Below are positions 7,511-14,439 of a stretch of 23,205 nucleotides of DNA, piece after piece. The notes beneath the pieces are model-generated. The model did not search any database and was not told where the DNA came from. It saw nothing but the letters and a program-made list of their open reading frames with translations. The position numbers and the translations under genes were made by a program. Origin of the DNA: DATECU01 sp035286745 (GTDB lineage Bacteria; Acidobacteriota; Vicinamibacteria; Fen-336); assembly GCA_035286745.1 (NCBI GenBank), contig DATECU010000199.1, positions 1 to 23,205 on the forward strand, read 5' to 3'. Positions within the stretch are counted from its first letter, which is position 1. Each line of letters starts with the position of its first letter.

Positions 7511-7909
7511 TCCAACCTCCCCAGGTTCCCACGTCAGGCTCTTCGCCGCAACCCGGCCAGAGGCGCGGGAGGCGCGGGGGACGGGCTCAGCGGAAGGCCG
7601 GGAGCAGCGGGAACGCCAGGCCCTGTTGCACCGCTGCCAGGGCGCGCTTGCCGAGCAGTCGCAAGACGCGGGTGTCCGGGCGACTGCCGCCGACGACCGG
7701 TGCGGCGATCACGTCGGCCAGCACCAGGTCACGCTTTCCGAGCCCCAGGGGCGGGCATCGGCGATGATCGGCGGCAGGGAACCCCGGCCGGGGCAAGCCC
7801 CCGGCCGGCCCTCGGGACCGGATCTGCCTGGGTCCGCGCGGACTCAGCGCTCGCGCGCTGGACCGGGAAGTGGCCGCCTGGGCTGGCCCCTGCTAGCATC
7901 TCGCGGTCC
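7511..7909. other. Gene-free spacer with a possible minus-strand gene remnant
   Basis: No confident gene lies here. On the minus strand about 7750 to 7587 reads GLGKRDLVLADVIAAPVVGG and onward to LLPAFR and a stop. Its codons strongly prefer G/C at the third position, as in real genes of this window, but there is no domain I recognise and no ribosome-binding site. It may be the 3' remnant of a lost gene. Further right, the plus strand has an extended -10-like TGCTAGCAT (7891-7899) for the methyltransferase. Confidence 0.4.
7891..7899 (+). promoter_or_regulatory. Extended -10 element for the methyltransferase gene
   Basis: TGCTAGCAT fits an extended -10 (TGN plus TAGCAT). It ends 10 nt before the ATG at 7910, which has no Shine-Dalgarno sequence, so the mRNA would start within a few bases of the start codon. 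No good -35 is seen. A matching TGTTAGCAT lies upstream of the sigma-factor gene. Confidence 0.3.
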
Positions 7910-8797
7910 ATGAAGGCCGGAGAGCCCAGCGAGACGGCGGTTCGGATCGCCATCAATCAGGCGGCGGCAGCCAGCGACCCAGAGCTTCGGCGGGTGCTGG
8001 CCGATCCCGAAGAGCCCTACTCCGAGTGGTTCGTGACCGAGCACTCGGTCAAGGCCCGGCAGCAACTCGCGCTCTGGCGCTCGGACAAGGGCAAGCCGAT
8101 CCTGCAGGCCCTGGCCGATGGCATGGAGCCCGGGGGCCCCATCAGCATCCTGCTCAGAAAGCGCTGGATCGAGGATCAGGTTCGCCTCGCCCTCCGGGAG
8201 GCGTCCCAGATGGTGGTTCTGGGCGCCGGCTACGACCCCCTGGCCTTGCGTCTCCTCGACGTCTTCCCCTGGGTCAGCTTCGTGGAGGTGGACCACCCCG
8301 CGACCCAAGCGGTGAAGCGCCGGGCGCTCGAAGCCCACGGTGGCGTTCCTTCCCGTTTGGCGCTGGTCCCGCTCGACCTGGCTCAGCTGACGCTCCGGGA
8401 GACCCTGGCTCGGGAACCTTCCTGGGATGGCAGCCTGCCGACCGTCTTCGTGGCCGAGGGACTGCTCATGTTCCTGGCGGACCTGGAGGTCGACCGGGTG
8501 CTGAGCCTGGTGGCGGAGCGCGGCGAAAGCCGCCTCATCTTCAGCTTCACCGACCGCAAGGAGCTCTTGACACGAGGCAGCCGGGTCTTCAAGACCGCCC
8601 AGATGCTGAAGCTCTCCGGAGAGCCGATCCAGTGGAGCTTGGAGTCCGAGGCGATCGACGGATTCCTGGCCGAGCGTGGCCTTCGCCTGGCGACGCTGGC
8701 GGGCCACCAGGATCTGCGGCGAGCCTACCTCGCGCCGCTCCGCATCGACCGAGAGCTGGGTCCGGGGGAGTGGCTGGTCGTCGCTGAGACTCGATAG
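7910..8797 (+). CDS. SAM-dependent methyltransferase, leucine carboxyl methyltransferase (PPM) family
   Basis: The 295-residue protein shows the family's SAM-binding motif VVLGAGYDPLALRL (about 102-115). An acidic loop VEVDHPATQAVKRR follows (about 125-138). The signature EGLLMFL (about 183-189) is typical of LCMT/PPM-type O-methyltransferases, as is the opening SETAVRIA. These enzymes usually methylate carboxylates. Bacterial members are numerous and rarely characterised, often acting on polyketide or other acids. Start ATG 7910 is chosen because the family N-terminus fits there; reading further upstream gives only Arg/Pro-rich, unlikely protein. There is no ribosome-binding site, in line with a near-leaderless transcript. 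The gene stands alone, divergent from the protease. Confidence 0.85.
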   Translation: MKAGEPSETAVRIAINQAAAASDPELRRVLADPEEPYSEWFVTEHSVKARQQLALWRSDKGKPILQALADGMEPGGPISILLRKRWIEDQVRLALREASQMVVLGAGYDPLALRLLDVFPWVSFVEVDHPATQAVKRRALEAHGGVPSRLALVPLDLAQLTLRETLAREPSWDGSLPTVFVAEGLLMFLADLEVDRVLSLVAERGESRLIFSFTDRKELLTRGSRVFKTAQMLKLSGEPIQWSLESEAIDGFLAERGLRLATLAGHQDLRRAYLAPLRIDRELGPGEWLVVAETR

Positions 8798-9168
8798 AGC
8801 GCGACACGCCACGAGTCGCCAAGATGACGGTCCGCACCTCACCGGTGGCAACCCGGTCCCTTGCCCGATGGATAGAAACGCCTATCGGTAGTGGGCCTCG
8901 GGAATCCGCGCTGTGCGACGACGGCGGTGCTGGCGCCGAGATCCCGCGCCGTGCGTCGGCGCGGCTCGCCGCAGACGAGGGAAGAACTGCTTCGTGACAC
9001 GCGACCTCGCCGGGTCCGTGGCCGCAGCAGCCGGGAGAAGGCGTCAGACGGCACGCCGCCTGCCGGAACCACTGCCCGCAAGCCTTGCGGCGGCCGGCCC
9101 CCGTCAATCCCTCGGCTCGGGCCGCGTGATGACACGTTTGGGCGACGGATCGCACGTCACTCAGTAGA

Positions 9169-9252
9169 GGAGAGTTCACGAAGAAGAGGTGGGGTGGTGC
9201 CGGCTGTTACATCGTGCCGATTCTGGTGACGCCCTCGCTCGCAGCAGCCTAG
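9169..9252 (+). pseudogene. Fossil start of a secreted protein (ACG in place of ATG)
   Basis: AGAGGAGAG is followed by a 24-codon frame from ACG 9178 to TAG 9250-9252. It reads (T)KKRWGGAGCYIVPIL then VTPSLAAA, which has the form of a signal peptide: basic start, hydrophobic core and small residues at the end. With ATG in place of ACG it would look like a normal exported-protein start. The early stop and missing start suggest decay. It could also be chance. Confidence 0.35.
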
Positions 9253-9257
9253 GACTT

Positions 9258-9294
9258 GAGCCTCCCGTGGGCTTCAGGCGCCGAGGGGAGGCTC
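9258..9294. other. Inverted repeat with 9-bp arms
   Basis: GAGCCTCCC (9258-9266) pairs perfectly with GGGAGGCTC (9286-9294) across a 19-nt loop. No T-run follows, so it is not a standard intrinsic terminator. It lies about 90 nt upstream of the lipoprotein start and could be a leader hairpin or a residue of the decayed gene before it. Confidence 0.35.
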
Positions 9295-9326
9295 TCTCCC
9301 GGAGGCGTTCACCGGGCGTCGGGGCG

Positions 9327-9341
9327 TCAGCGTGACGCTGA
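9327..9341. promoter_or_regulatory. Compact palindrome upstream of lipoprotein gene
   Basis: TCAGCGT-G-ACGCTGA is a perfect palindrome with 7-bp arms and one central base. It lies 43 nt before the lipoprotein ATG. Its size and position would suit a dimeric repressor site, but no regulator is encoded next to it. Confidence 0.3.
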
Positions 9342-9384
9342 TCGGGGCCGCAGGGCCGCAAAGAACGCAAGGAGACACTGTCCC

Positions 9385-9945
9385 ATGAGACGCCCATTGC
9401 TACCGCTTGTCCTGGTCGTTGTCGTCGCCGCGGCGTGCAGCACTGCCCCCACCCCCGTGGACATCCAGGCGCCGTTCTGGCAGGGCAACGTGGCGTATTC
9501 CCTAGACTCCAGCCAGGCTGGTGTGGAGGATAAGCGGACTCTAGCGGGCCCCGTCACGTGGATCAAGGATGAGGCCCCGGAACCGGCTCCCCTGGCGGGC
9601 GGCGTGAGCTACATCATCCAGTCCGGCTCGCTGATCCTCATCCACAGGGCTGTGAGTGGGTCGTGCACTATCGAGGGTACGACGACGCTGACGCTCAAGC
9701 CTGGCGATGGCTCCCTGGTGCTGAGCCCGGACGGCACCTACGCCGGCTCCATCCACTCCGTCGCGCCGTTCGTCTCCACGTGGTCCTGTCCAGGCCCAGG
9801 CGCGGACCCGTCGGTCTGGGACGCGGCCCCCATCGATCTCGAGATGAAGGGACAGGTGGACAACCTCCGCATGAAGGGTGCGATGACGACACGCGTGGTG
9901 GACGGGGTCACGATGACCGGGTCCTGGGACTTCTTCGCGAAGTAG
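9385..9945 (+). CDS. Small lipoprotein of unknown function
   Basis: The 186-residue protein starts at ATG 9385 with AAGGAGA at 9369-9375. A short basic start and a long Leu/Val core end in VAAAC, a plausible lipobox with Cys18 as the lipidated residue. The mature protein is mostly predicted beta-strand. It contains two further cysteines (SGSCTIEG and STWSCPG) that could form a disulfide, a GDGSLVLSPDGTYAGS turn region and the ending MTGSWDFFAK. I recognise no family. It is flanked on both sides by gene-poor DNA with fossil signal peptides. The strong ribosome-binding site and signal peptide make it a real gene, but its role is unknown. Confidence 0.75.
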   Translation: MRRPLLPLVLVVVVAAACSTAPTPVDIQAPFWQGNVAYSLDSSQAGVEDKRTLAGPVTWIKDEAPEPAPLAGGVSYIIQSGSLILIHRAVSGSCTIEGTTTLTLKPGDGSLVLSPDGTYAGSIHSVAPFVSTWSCPGPGADPSVWDAAPIDLEMKGQVDNLRMKGAMTTRVVDGVTMTGSWDFFAK

Positions 9946-10027
9946 ACCTTCGCCTTCGCGGCGTCGAACTTGGGGTAACCCTGGCCCCCTTGTCGCCCTT
10001 CATGCGGCAAGTGCGGAGGAGAGAACC

Positions 10028-10258
10028 ATGAAATCGAAACACTGTGCCATTGCAGCTGTGGCGGGTGCCTGCAGCTCTGGCTTTGTGCAGGCACAGTCAA
10101 GGAGAAATCTGCGGATTCGGACGGCAGGTTCAGCAATTGGGCATGCTCGCTTGCCGCTCCGACCGAGATCCCTATGGAACCGACAGGCGCAACGTTGGCG
10201 GTCAGCGGCCGGACGGCGAGCAACGGGAGCCCCCGGGCCGCTGCACGGCCGAGTGTGA
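10028..10258 (+). pseudogene. Probable decayed secreted-protein gene
   Basis: GGAGGAGAG stands just before ATG 10028, one of the best ribosome-binding sites in the window. The first 23 residues, MKSKHCAIAAVAGACSSGFV then QAQ, look like a signal peptide. After that the 76-residue frame turns Arg-rich and implausible (RRNLRIRTAGSAIGHARLPL). The other two frames downstream contain short stretches of more protein-like composition, as if frameshifts had broken the gene. No family is recognisable. A genuine small secreted peptide is possible but less likely. Confidence 0.4.
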
Positions 10259-10398
10259 CGGGTCGCCGTCATCTCCGCTCCTCCGGGCCCAAGAAGCGAC
10301 GAACTCGCGGAAGCCCGCCGCGGCATCCTCGTGCGGTGCTCTCGTAAGGTAGCGCGAAACGAAGAACTTGGGTGCTTCCGAGACCTGCATGGGGTAGG

Positions 10399-10414
10399 GA
10401 CATCGCGCGATGTC
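10399..10414. promoter_or_regulatory. Perfect 16-bp palindrome
   Basis: GACATCGCGCGATGTC is fully self-complementary. It lies in non-coding DNA 227 bp before the first propeller gene and is not followed by a T-run. It could be an operator or a methylation/recognition site. Function is not shown. Confidence 0.3.
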
Positions 10415-10640
10415 TCTCGTGTCTCGCGGAAACTCAGAACACGCGGCGGCCATAGCGTTCCTCGCTACGTAGCCCATGACCCTCTCAAGGTGCTGAAAGG
10501 GTCGGGATTCGGCGGCCGAAGGTCAACCGCCGATCAAGGTCGTTCGTGGGCAGGTGACACGATCCAGCACGAAACCGCACGTCTTGAAGTAGGGGTGCTT
10601 TGGCCGCGAGCGGTGGCGTCACGAATCCCATGAGGTTTCC

Positions 10641-12353
10641 ATGTTGAAGAGAGCTACATACGTGCGCATTGCGTCGAGGTTGTTCCTGATCCTGCTCACC
10701 TCCGGAGCAGGTTCAGCGGTGGGGGTGCTCGCGGCGGGGGGAGTGGGTCTGGTGCGTGCGCCCGCAGCCAGCCCGGGACCGGCAGCGGGGAACATCGCAG
10801 CCGGTGGCCGCCATGGCTGCGCCGTCCGCGGCGACGGGACGCTCACCTGCTGGGGGGACAACGCCTACGACCAGAGCACGCCCCCCGCCGGAACCTTCAC
10901 TCAGGTGGCCGGGGGCGACGGCCACACGTGCGGGCTGAAGACGGACGGGACGCTCACCTGCTGGGGCTACAACGCCTACGGCCAGAGCACGCCCCCCGCC
11001 GGCACGTTCACCGAGGTCGCCGGGAGCGATCTCCACACGTGCGGACTGAAGACGGACGGGACGCTCGCCTGCTGGGGGGACAACGCCTACGGCCAGAGCG
11101 CGCACCCCGCCGGCGCGTTCACCGAGGTCGCCGCGGGTCACCTCCACACGTGCGGACTGAGGACGGACGGGACGCTCGCCTGCTGGGGGAACAACGGCAA
11201 CGGCGAGGGCACGCCCCCCGCCGGCACGTTCACCGAGGTCGCCGCGGGCAACGTTCACACATGCGGAGTGAAGACGGACGGGACGCTTGCTTGCTGGGGG
11301 TACAACGGCTACGGCCAGAGCACGCCCCCCGCTGGCACGTTCACCGACGTCGCCGCGGGTGACTCTCACACGTGCGGAGTGAAGACGGACGGGACCCTCG
11401 CCTGCTGGGGGTACAACGGCTACGGCCAGAGCACGCCCCCCGCCGGCACGTTCACCGAGGTCGCCGCGGGCGACTTTCACACGTGCGGACTGAAGACGGA
11501 TGGGACGCTCGCCTGCTGGGGGGACGATTCCTCCGGTCAAAGCGCGCCACCGGGTGGAACGTTCAGTCGGCGGCTGGTGACCGCCGGGTGGAACCACACT
11601 TGTGAACGGCAGTTGGATGGGACGCTCGCCTGCTGGGGCCAGAACGGCTACGGCCAGAGCACGCCGCCAGCCGGGACGTTCACTCAGGTCGCCGGGGGCA
11701 GCTTGCGCACGTGCGGACTGAAGACGGACGGGACGCTCGCCTGCTGGGGGAACAACTCCTGGGGCGAGACCACGCCCCCCGCCGGCACGTTCACTGAGGT
11801 CGCAGCAGGCGGCGTGCACACGTGCGGGTTGAAGACGGACGGGACGCTCGCCTGCTGGGGGCTCAACACCAGCGGCCAGAGCACGCCCCCCGTCGGCACC
11901 TTCACTCAGGTGACTGGGGGCTACGCCCACACGTGCGGGCTGAAGACGGACGGGACGCTCGCCTGCTGGGGGGACAACTCCCAAGGCCAGAGCACGTCAC
12001 CCGGCGGCACGTTCACTCAGGTCGTGGGAGGCCAGGATCACACGTGCGGACTGAAGACGGACGCGTCGCTCGCCTGCTGGGGGGATAACTCCCAAGGCCA
12101 GAGCACGCCCCCCGGCGGCACGTTCACTCAGATCGCCGGAGGCATCTACCACACGTGCGGATTGAAGACGGACGGGACGCTCGCCTGCTGGGGTTTCAAC
12201 TTCTTCGGCCAGAGCACGCCGCCTGCCGGGACGTTCACTCAAGTCGCTGCGGGCTACGGCCACACGTGCGGGCTGAAGACAGACGGCGCGTTCGCCTGCT
12301 GGGGGGACAACACCTACGGCCAGGTCGACATGATCTTCAAGGACGGTTTCTAG
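10641..12353 (+). CDS. Secreted 14-blade RCC1-like double beta-propeller protein (copy 1)
   Basis: The 570-residue protein starts at ATG 10641 with GAGG at 10632-10635. A signal peptide and linker occupy residues 1-50. Fourteen tandem repeats follow, with consensus T-Q/E-V-A-A/G-G-x-x-HTCGLKTDGTLACWG-x-N-x-x-GQSTPPAGTF. Repeat 1 is 36 residues, repeats 2-7 and 9-13 are 37, repeat 8 is 39 (309-347, opening SRRLVTAGWNHTCE) and repeat 14 is 38. The break at repeat 8 divides the array 7+7, so two seven-bladed propellers are likely. Each repeat has two Cys ten residues apart, 28 in the array. The protein ends GQVDMIFKDGF. RCC1 and the secreted inhibitor BLIP-II are seven-bladed relatives, and BLIP-II also has short blades. 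A binding rather than enzymatic role is inferred. The ligand is unknown. Confidence 0.9.
   Translation: MLKRATYVRIASRLFLILLTSGAGSAVGVLAAGGVGLVRAPAASPGPAAGNIAAGGRHGCAVRGDGTLTCWGDNAYDQSTPPAGTFTQVAGGDGHTCGLKTDGTLTCWGYNAYGQSTPPAGTFTEVAGSDLHTCGLKTDGTLACWGDNAYGQSAHPAGAFTEVAAGHLHTCGLRTDGTLACWGNNGNGEGTPPAGTFTEVAAGNVHTCGVKTDGTLACWGYNGYGQSTPPAGTFTDVAAGDSHTCGVKTDGTLACWGYNGYGQSTPPAGTFTEVAAGDFHTCGLKTDGTLACWGDDSSGQSAPPGGTFSRRLVTAGWNHTCERQLDGTLACWGQNGYGQSTPPAGTFTQVAGGSLRTCGLKTDGTLACWGNNSWGETTPPAGTFTEVAAGGVHTCGLKTDGTLACWGLNTSGQSTPPVGTFTQVTGGYAHTCGLKTDGTLACWGDNSQGQSTSPGGTFTQVVGGQDHTCGLKTDASLACWGDNSQGQSTPPGGTFTQIAGGIYHTCGLKTDGTLACWGFNFFGQSTPPAGTFTQVAAGYGHTCGLKTDGAFACWGDNTYGQVDMIFKDGF
10791..12350 (+). repeat. 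Tandem 111-bp repeats encoding blades of copy 1
   Basis: Fourteen in-frame units are very similar at DNA level; ACGTGCGGACTGAAGACGGA recurs almost unchanged. Unit 8 (11565-11681) is 117 bp and is the only long unit. Such an array is prone to recombination, slippage and assembly error. Confidence 0.9.
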
Positions 12354-12713
12354 GGTTCCGCGTCTTCGACCGTGGTGGCTCTCGTCGATGGCTCTTGAGA
12401 GCGGTGCGTGCGCTTGGCCACTCGTTCGAGACATCGGGGATGGACCAGGTCCGTTCCCCGGTCGGTGTCGACTCGTGCCCCTCCGGGGGTCCTGACGGTT
12501 CTTGCGTGGGAGGTTGGACCATGCCGGTGTCGGACGAAGGCTGCTGCGGAACAGGGATGACCTCTTTGCCTCCTCGCCGGCCATTCCGCGGCCGCGTCGG
12601 ACCCGGATGGTCTAGCAGCTCCGGCCAGAGGCGATTGCCCGAGAGCATCCCGAGCCAGCGGCGGCGAGAGAAACCGCCAGATCTAGTAGGCGTCACCAGT
12701 TCATGAGGTTGCC
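12354..12713. other. Spacer between the two propeller genes
   Basis: I see no gene, terminator hairpin or promoter consensus in these 360 bp. The last 30 bp or so (GGCGTCAC, then CATGAGGTT, then CC before the ATG) match the sequence preceding copy 1. This shows that the ribosome-binding region was part of the duplication. Confidence 0.5.
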
Positions 12714-14429
12714 ATGTTGAAGAGAGTTGCCTGTCTGCGCATCGCATCGAGATTGGCGCTGACCTCACTCGCGTGGGGACCAGGCTCAGCGGTGTGCGTG
12801 CTCGCGGCCGGGAACGTGAGTCTCGTCCTGGCGCCCACGGCGACCCCGGGGCCAGCCCTGGGGAGCATCACAGCCGGCGGCTACCATGGCTGCGCCGTCC
12901 GCCCCGACGGGACGCTCGCCTGCTGGGGATGGAACTTCTACGGCCAGAGCGCGCCCCCCACCGGAACCTTCAGTGCGGTCGCTGCGGGCGGCTATCACAC
13001 CTGCGGATTGAAGGCGGACGGAACCCTCGCCTGCTGGGGCCAGAGCGCCAACGGCCAGAGCACGCCCCCCGCTGGGACCTTCACTCAAGTCGCCGGGGGC
13101 GACCTACACACGTGTGGACTGAAGTTCGACGGGACGCTCGCCTGCTGGGGGGACAACGCCTACAGCCAGAGCCTCCCCCCCGCCGGGACCTTCACTGAGG
13201 TCGCCGCGGGCTACTCCCACGGGTGCGGATTGAAGACGGACGGGACGCTCGCCTGTTGGGGCCAGAATGCCAACGGCCAGAGCACGCCACCCGCCGGGAC
13301 GTTTACCCAGGTCGCCGGGGGGGCACTTCACACGTGCGGACTGAAGACCGACGGGACGCTCGCCTGCTGGGGCTCAAACTCCAACGGCCAGAGTGCCCCC
13401 GCCGCCGGCACGTTCGCCCGGGTTGCTGCGGGCGGCTATCACACCTGCGGACTGAGGACGGACGGCACGCTCGCCTGCTGGGGCTCCAACGGGTACGGCC
13501 AGAGCACGCCACCCGCCGGGACGTTCACCCAGGTCGCTGGAGGCGCCTTCCACACGTGCGGACTGAAGACGGACGGGACGCTCGCCTGCTGGGGTGACAT
13601 CTCCTCCAGCCAGAGCACGCCCCCCAGTGGGAAGTTCCGCCGGCGGGTTGTGACCGCCGGTGGCTACCACACGTGTGAGCTGCAGACGGATGGGACGCTC
13701 GTCTGCTGGGGGCTCAACGACATCGGCCAGAGCACGCCTCCCGCCGGGACGTTCACCGAGGTCGCCGGAGGCTACTCTCACTCGTGCGGGGTGAAGACGG
13801 ACGGGACGCTGGCCTGCTGGGGGTGGAACAACTACGGCCAGAGCACGCCACCCACCGGGACGTTCACTCAGGTCGCCGGGGGCCAATTTCACACGTGCGG
13901 GCTGAAGACGGACGGGACGCTCGCCTGTTGGGGGGACAACTCCTCCTCCGGCCAGAGCACGCCCCCTGCCGGGACCTTCACTCAGGTCGCCGGGGGCTAC
14001 AACCACACGTGCGGACAGAAGACCGACGGGACACTCGCCTGCTGGGGCTTCAACTTCTACGGCCAGAGCACGCCACCCGGCGGCACGTTTGCCCAGGTCG
14101 CCGGGGGCGAGGGGCACACGTGCGGACTGAAGACGGACGGCACGCTCGCCTGCTGGGGCGACAGCTCCTCCGGCCAGAGTGCGCCCCCCCCCGGAACGTT
14201 CACTCAAGTCACTGCGGGCCGCGCCCACACCTGCGGGCTGAAGACGGCCGGGACGCTCACCTGCTGGGGGGACAACTTCTACGGCCAGAGCGCGCCCGCC
14301 GCCGGAACGTTCACTCACGTCACTGCTGGCTACGCCCACACCTGCGGAGTGAAGACAGACGGCGCGTTCGTTTGCTGGGGGGCCAATTTCTACGGCCAGG
14401 TCGACATGATCTTCAAGGACGGTTTCTAG
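12714..14429 (+). CDS. Secreted 14-blade RCC1-like double beta-propeller protein (copy 2)
   Basis: This 571-residue paralogue of the preceding gene starts at ATG 12714 with the same GAGG ribosome-binding site. Its N-terminus, MLKRVACLRIASRLALTSLA, is alignable with copy 1. It also has fourteen repeats from residue 51. Repeat 8 (309-347) again is the 39-residue form, opening RRRVVTAGGYHTCE; repeat 10 has one extra Ser (38 residues). The tail GQVDMIFKDGF is identical to copy 1. Differences between the copies concentrate at two sites in each blade: the residues before HTC and the four or five after CWG. The gene ends 10 bp before the convergent kinase gene. Copy 2 has an additional Cys in its leader (AVCVLAAG) and one near the start (VACLR). 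Function is inferred as extracellular binding; no catalytic motif is visible. Confidence 0.9.
   Translation: MLKRVACLRIASRLALTSLAWGPGSAVCVLAAGNVSLVLAPTATPGPALGSITAGGYHGCAVRPDGTLACWGWNFYGQSAPPTGTFSAVAAGGYHTCGLKADGTLACWGQSANGQSTPPAGTFTQVAGGDLHTCGLKFDGTLACWGDNAYSQSLPPAGTFTEVAAGYSHGCGLKTDGTLACWGQNANGQSTPPAGTFTQVAGGALHTCGLKTDGTLACWGSNSNGQSAPAAGTFARVAAGGYHTCGLRTDGTLACWGSNGYGQSTPPAGTFTQVAGGAFHTCGLKTDGTLACWGDISSSQSTPPSGKFRRRVVTAGGYHTCELQTDGTLVCWGLNDIGQSTPPAGTFTEVAGGYSHSCGVKTDGTLACWGWNNYGQSTPPTGTFTQVAGGQFHTCGLKTDGTLACWGDNSSSGQSTPPAGTFTQVAGGYNHTCGQKTDGTLACWGFNFYGQSTPPGGTFAQVAGGEGHTCGLKTDGTLACWGDSSSGQSAPPPGTFTQVTAGRAHTCGLKTAGTLTCWGDNFYGQSAPAAGTFTHVTAGYAHTCGVKTDGAFVCWGANFYGQVDMIFKDGF
12864..14426 (+). 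repeat. Tandem 111-bp repeats encoding blades of copy 2
   Basis: Fourteen in-frame units are near-identical in their framework to those of copy 1. Unit 8 (13638-13754) is 117 bp and unit 10 is 114 bp; the rest are 108-114 bp. The shared long eighth unit shows both arrays descend from one 14-unit ancestor rather than expanding independently. Confidence 0.9.
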
Positions 14430-14439
14430 GGGTCTGGCC

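Larger units (their letters stand above)
8798..9384. other. Long gene-free spacer with signal-peptide fossil and hairpins
   Basis: No credible full gene lies in this 587-bp stretch; the open frames have Arg-rich, shadow-like compositions. It holds a possible fossil secreted-protein start (9169-9252), a 9-bp-arm inverted repeat (9258-9294) and a compact palindrome (9327-9341). At about 9351-9376 it has a CCGCAAAGAACGCAAGGAGA stretch that also supplies the lipoprotein ribosome-binding site. Each is listed separately. Confidence 0.5.
9946..10640. other. Long spacer with one doubtful short ORF and a palindrome
   Basis: This 695-bp stretch has one reading frame with a good ribosome-binding site (10028-10258, listed separately). 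It also has a perfect 16-bp palindrome at 10399-10414. Other open frames here are Arg/Ser/Pro-rich on both strands and look like shadows. The last 30 bp or so before 10641 resemble the sequence before the second propeller gene, so the duplicated unit extends slightly upstream of the start codon. Confidence 0.5.

Noticed and set aside
8589..9179. 196-codon minus-strand frame across the methyltransferase end and the spacer
   Set aside because: It overlaps the well-supported methyltransferase and has Arg/Ser/Pro-rich, low-complexity composition.
10713..11984. Repetitive 423-codon minus-strand frame (VVPPAGERPVRLQSARV repeats) opposite propeller copy 1, and a similar one opposite copy 2 (13374-14339)
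   Set aside because: The periodicity merely mirrors the 111-bp units of the real gene. There is no signal peptide or start context.
12337..12768. 143-codon minus-strand frame across the spacer between the two propeller genes
   Set aside because: It overlaps the ends of both real genes, and the sequence is Arg/Pro/Ser-rich without signal, domain or ribosome-binding site.
10791..14426. Tandem direct repeats considered as a CRISPR array or minisatellite
   Set aside because: Units are 111 bp, contiguous, in frame and encode RCC1-like blades; there are no unique spacers and no cas genes.
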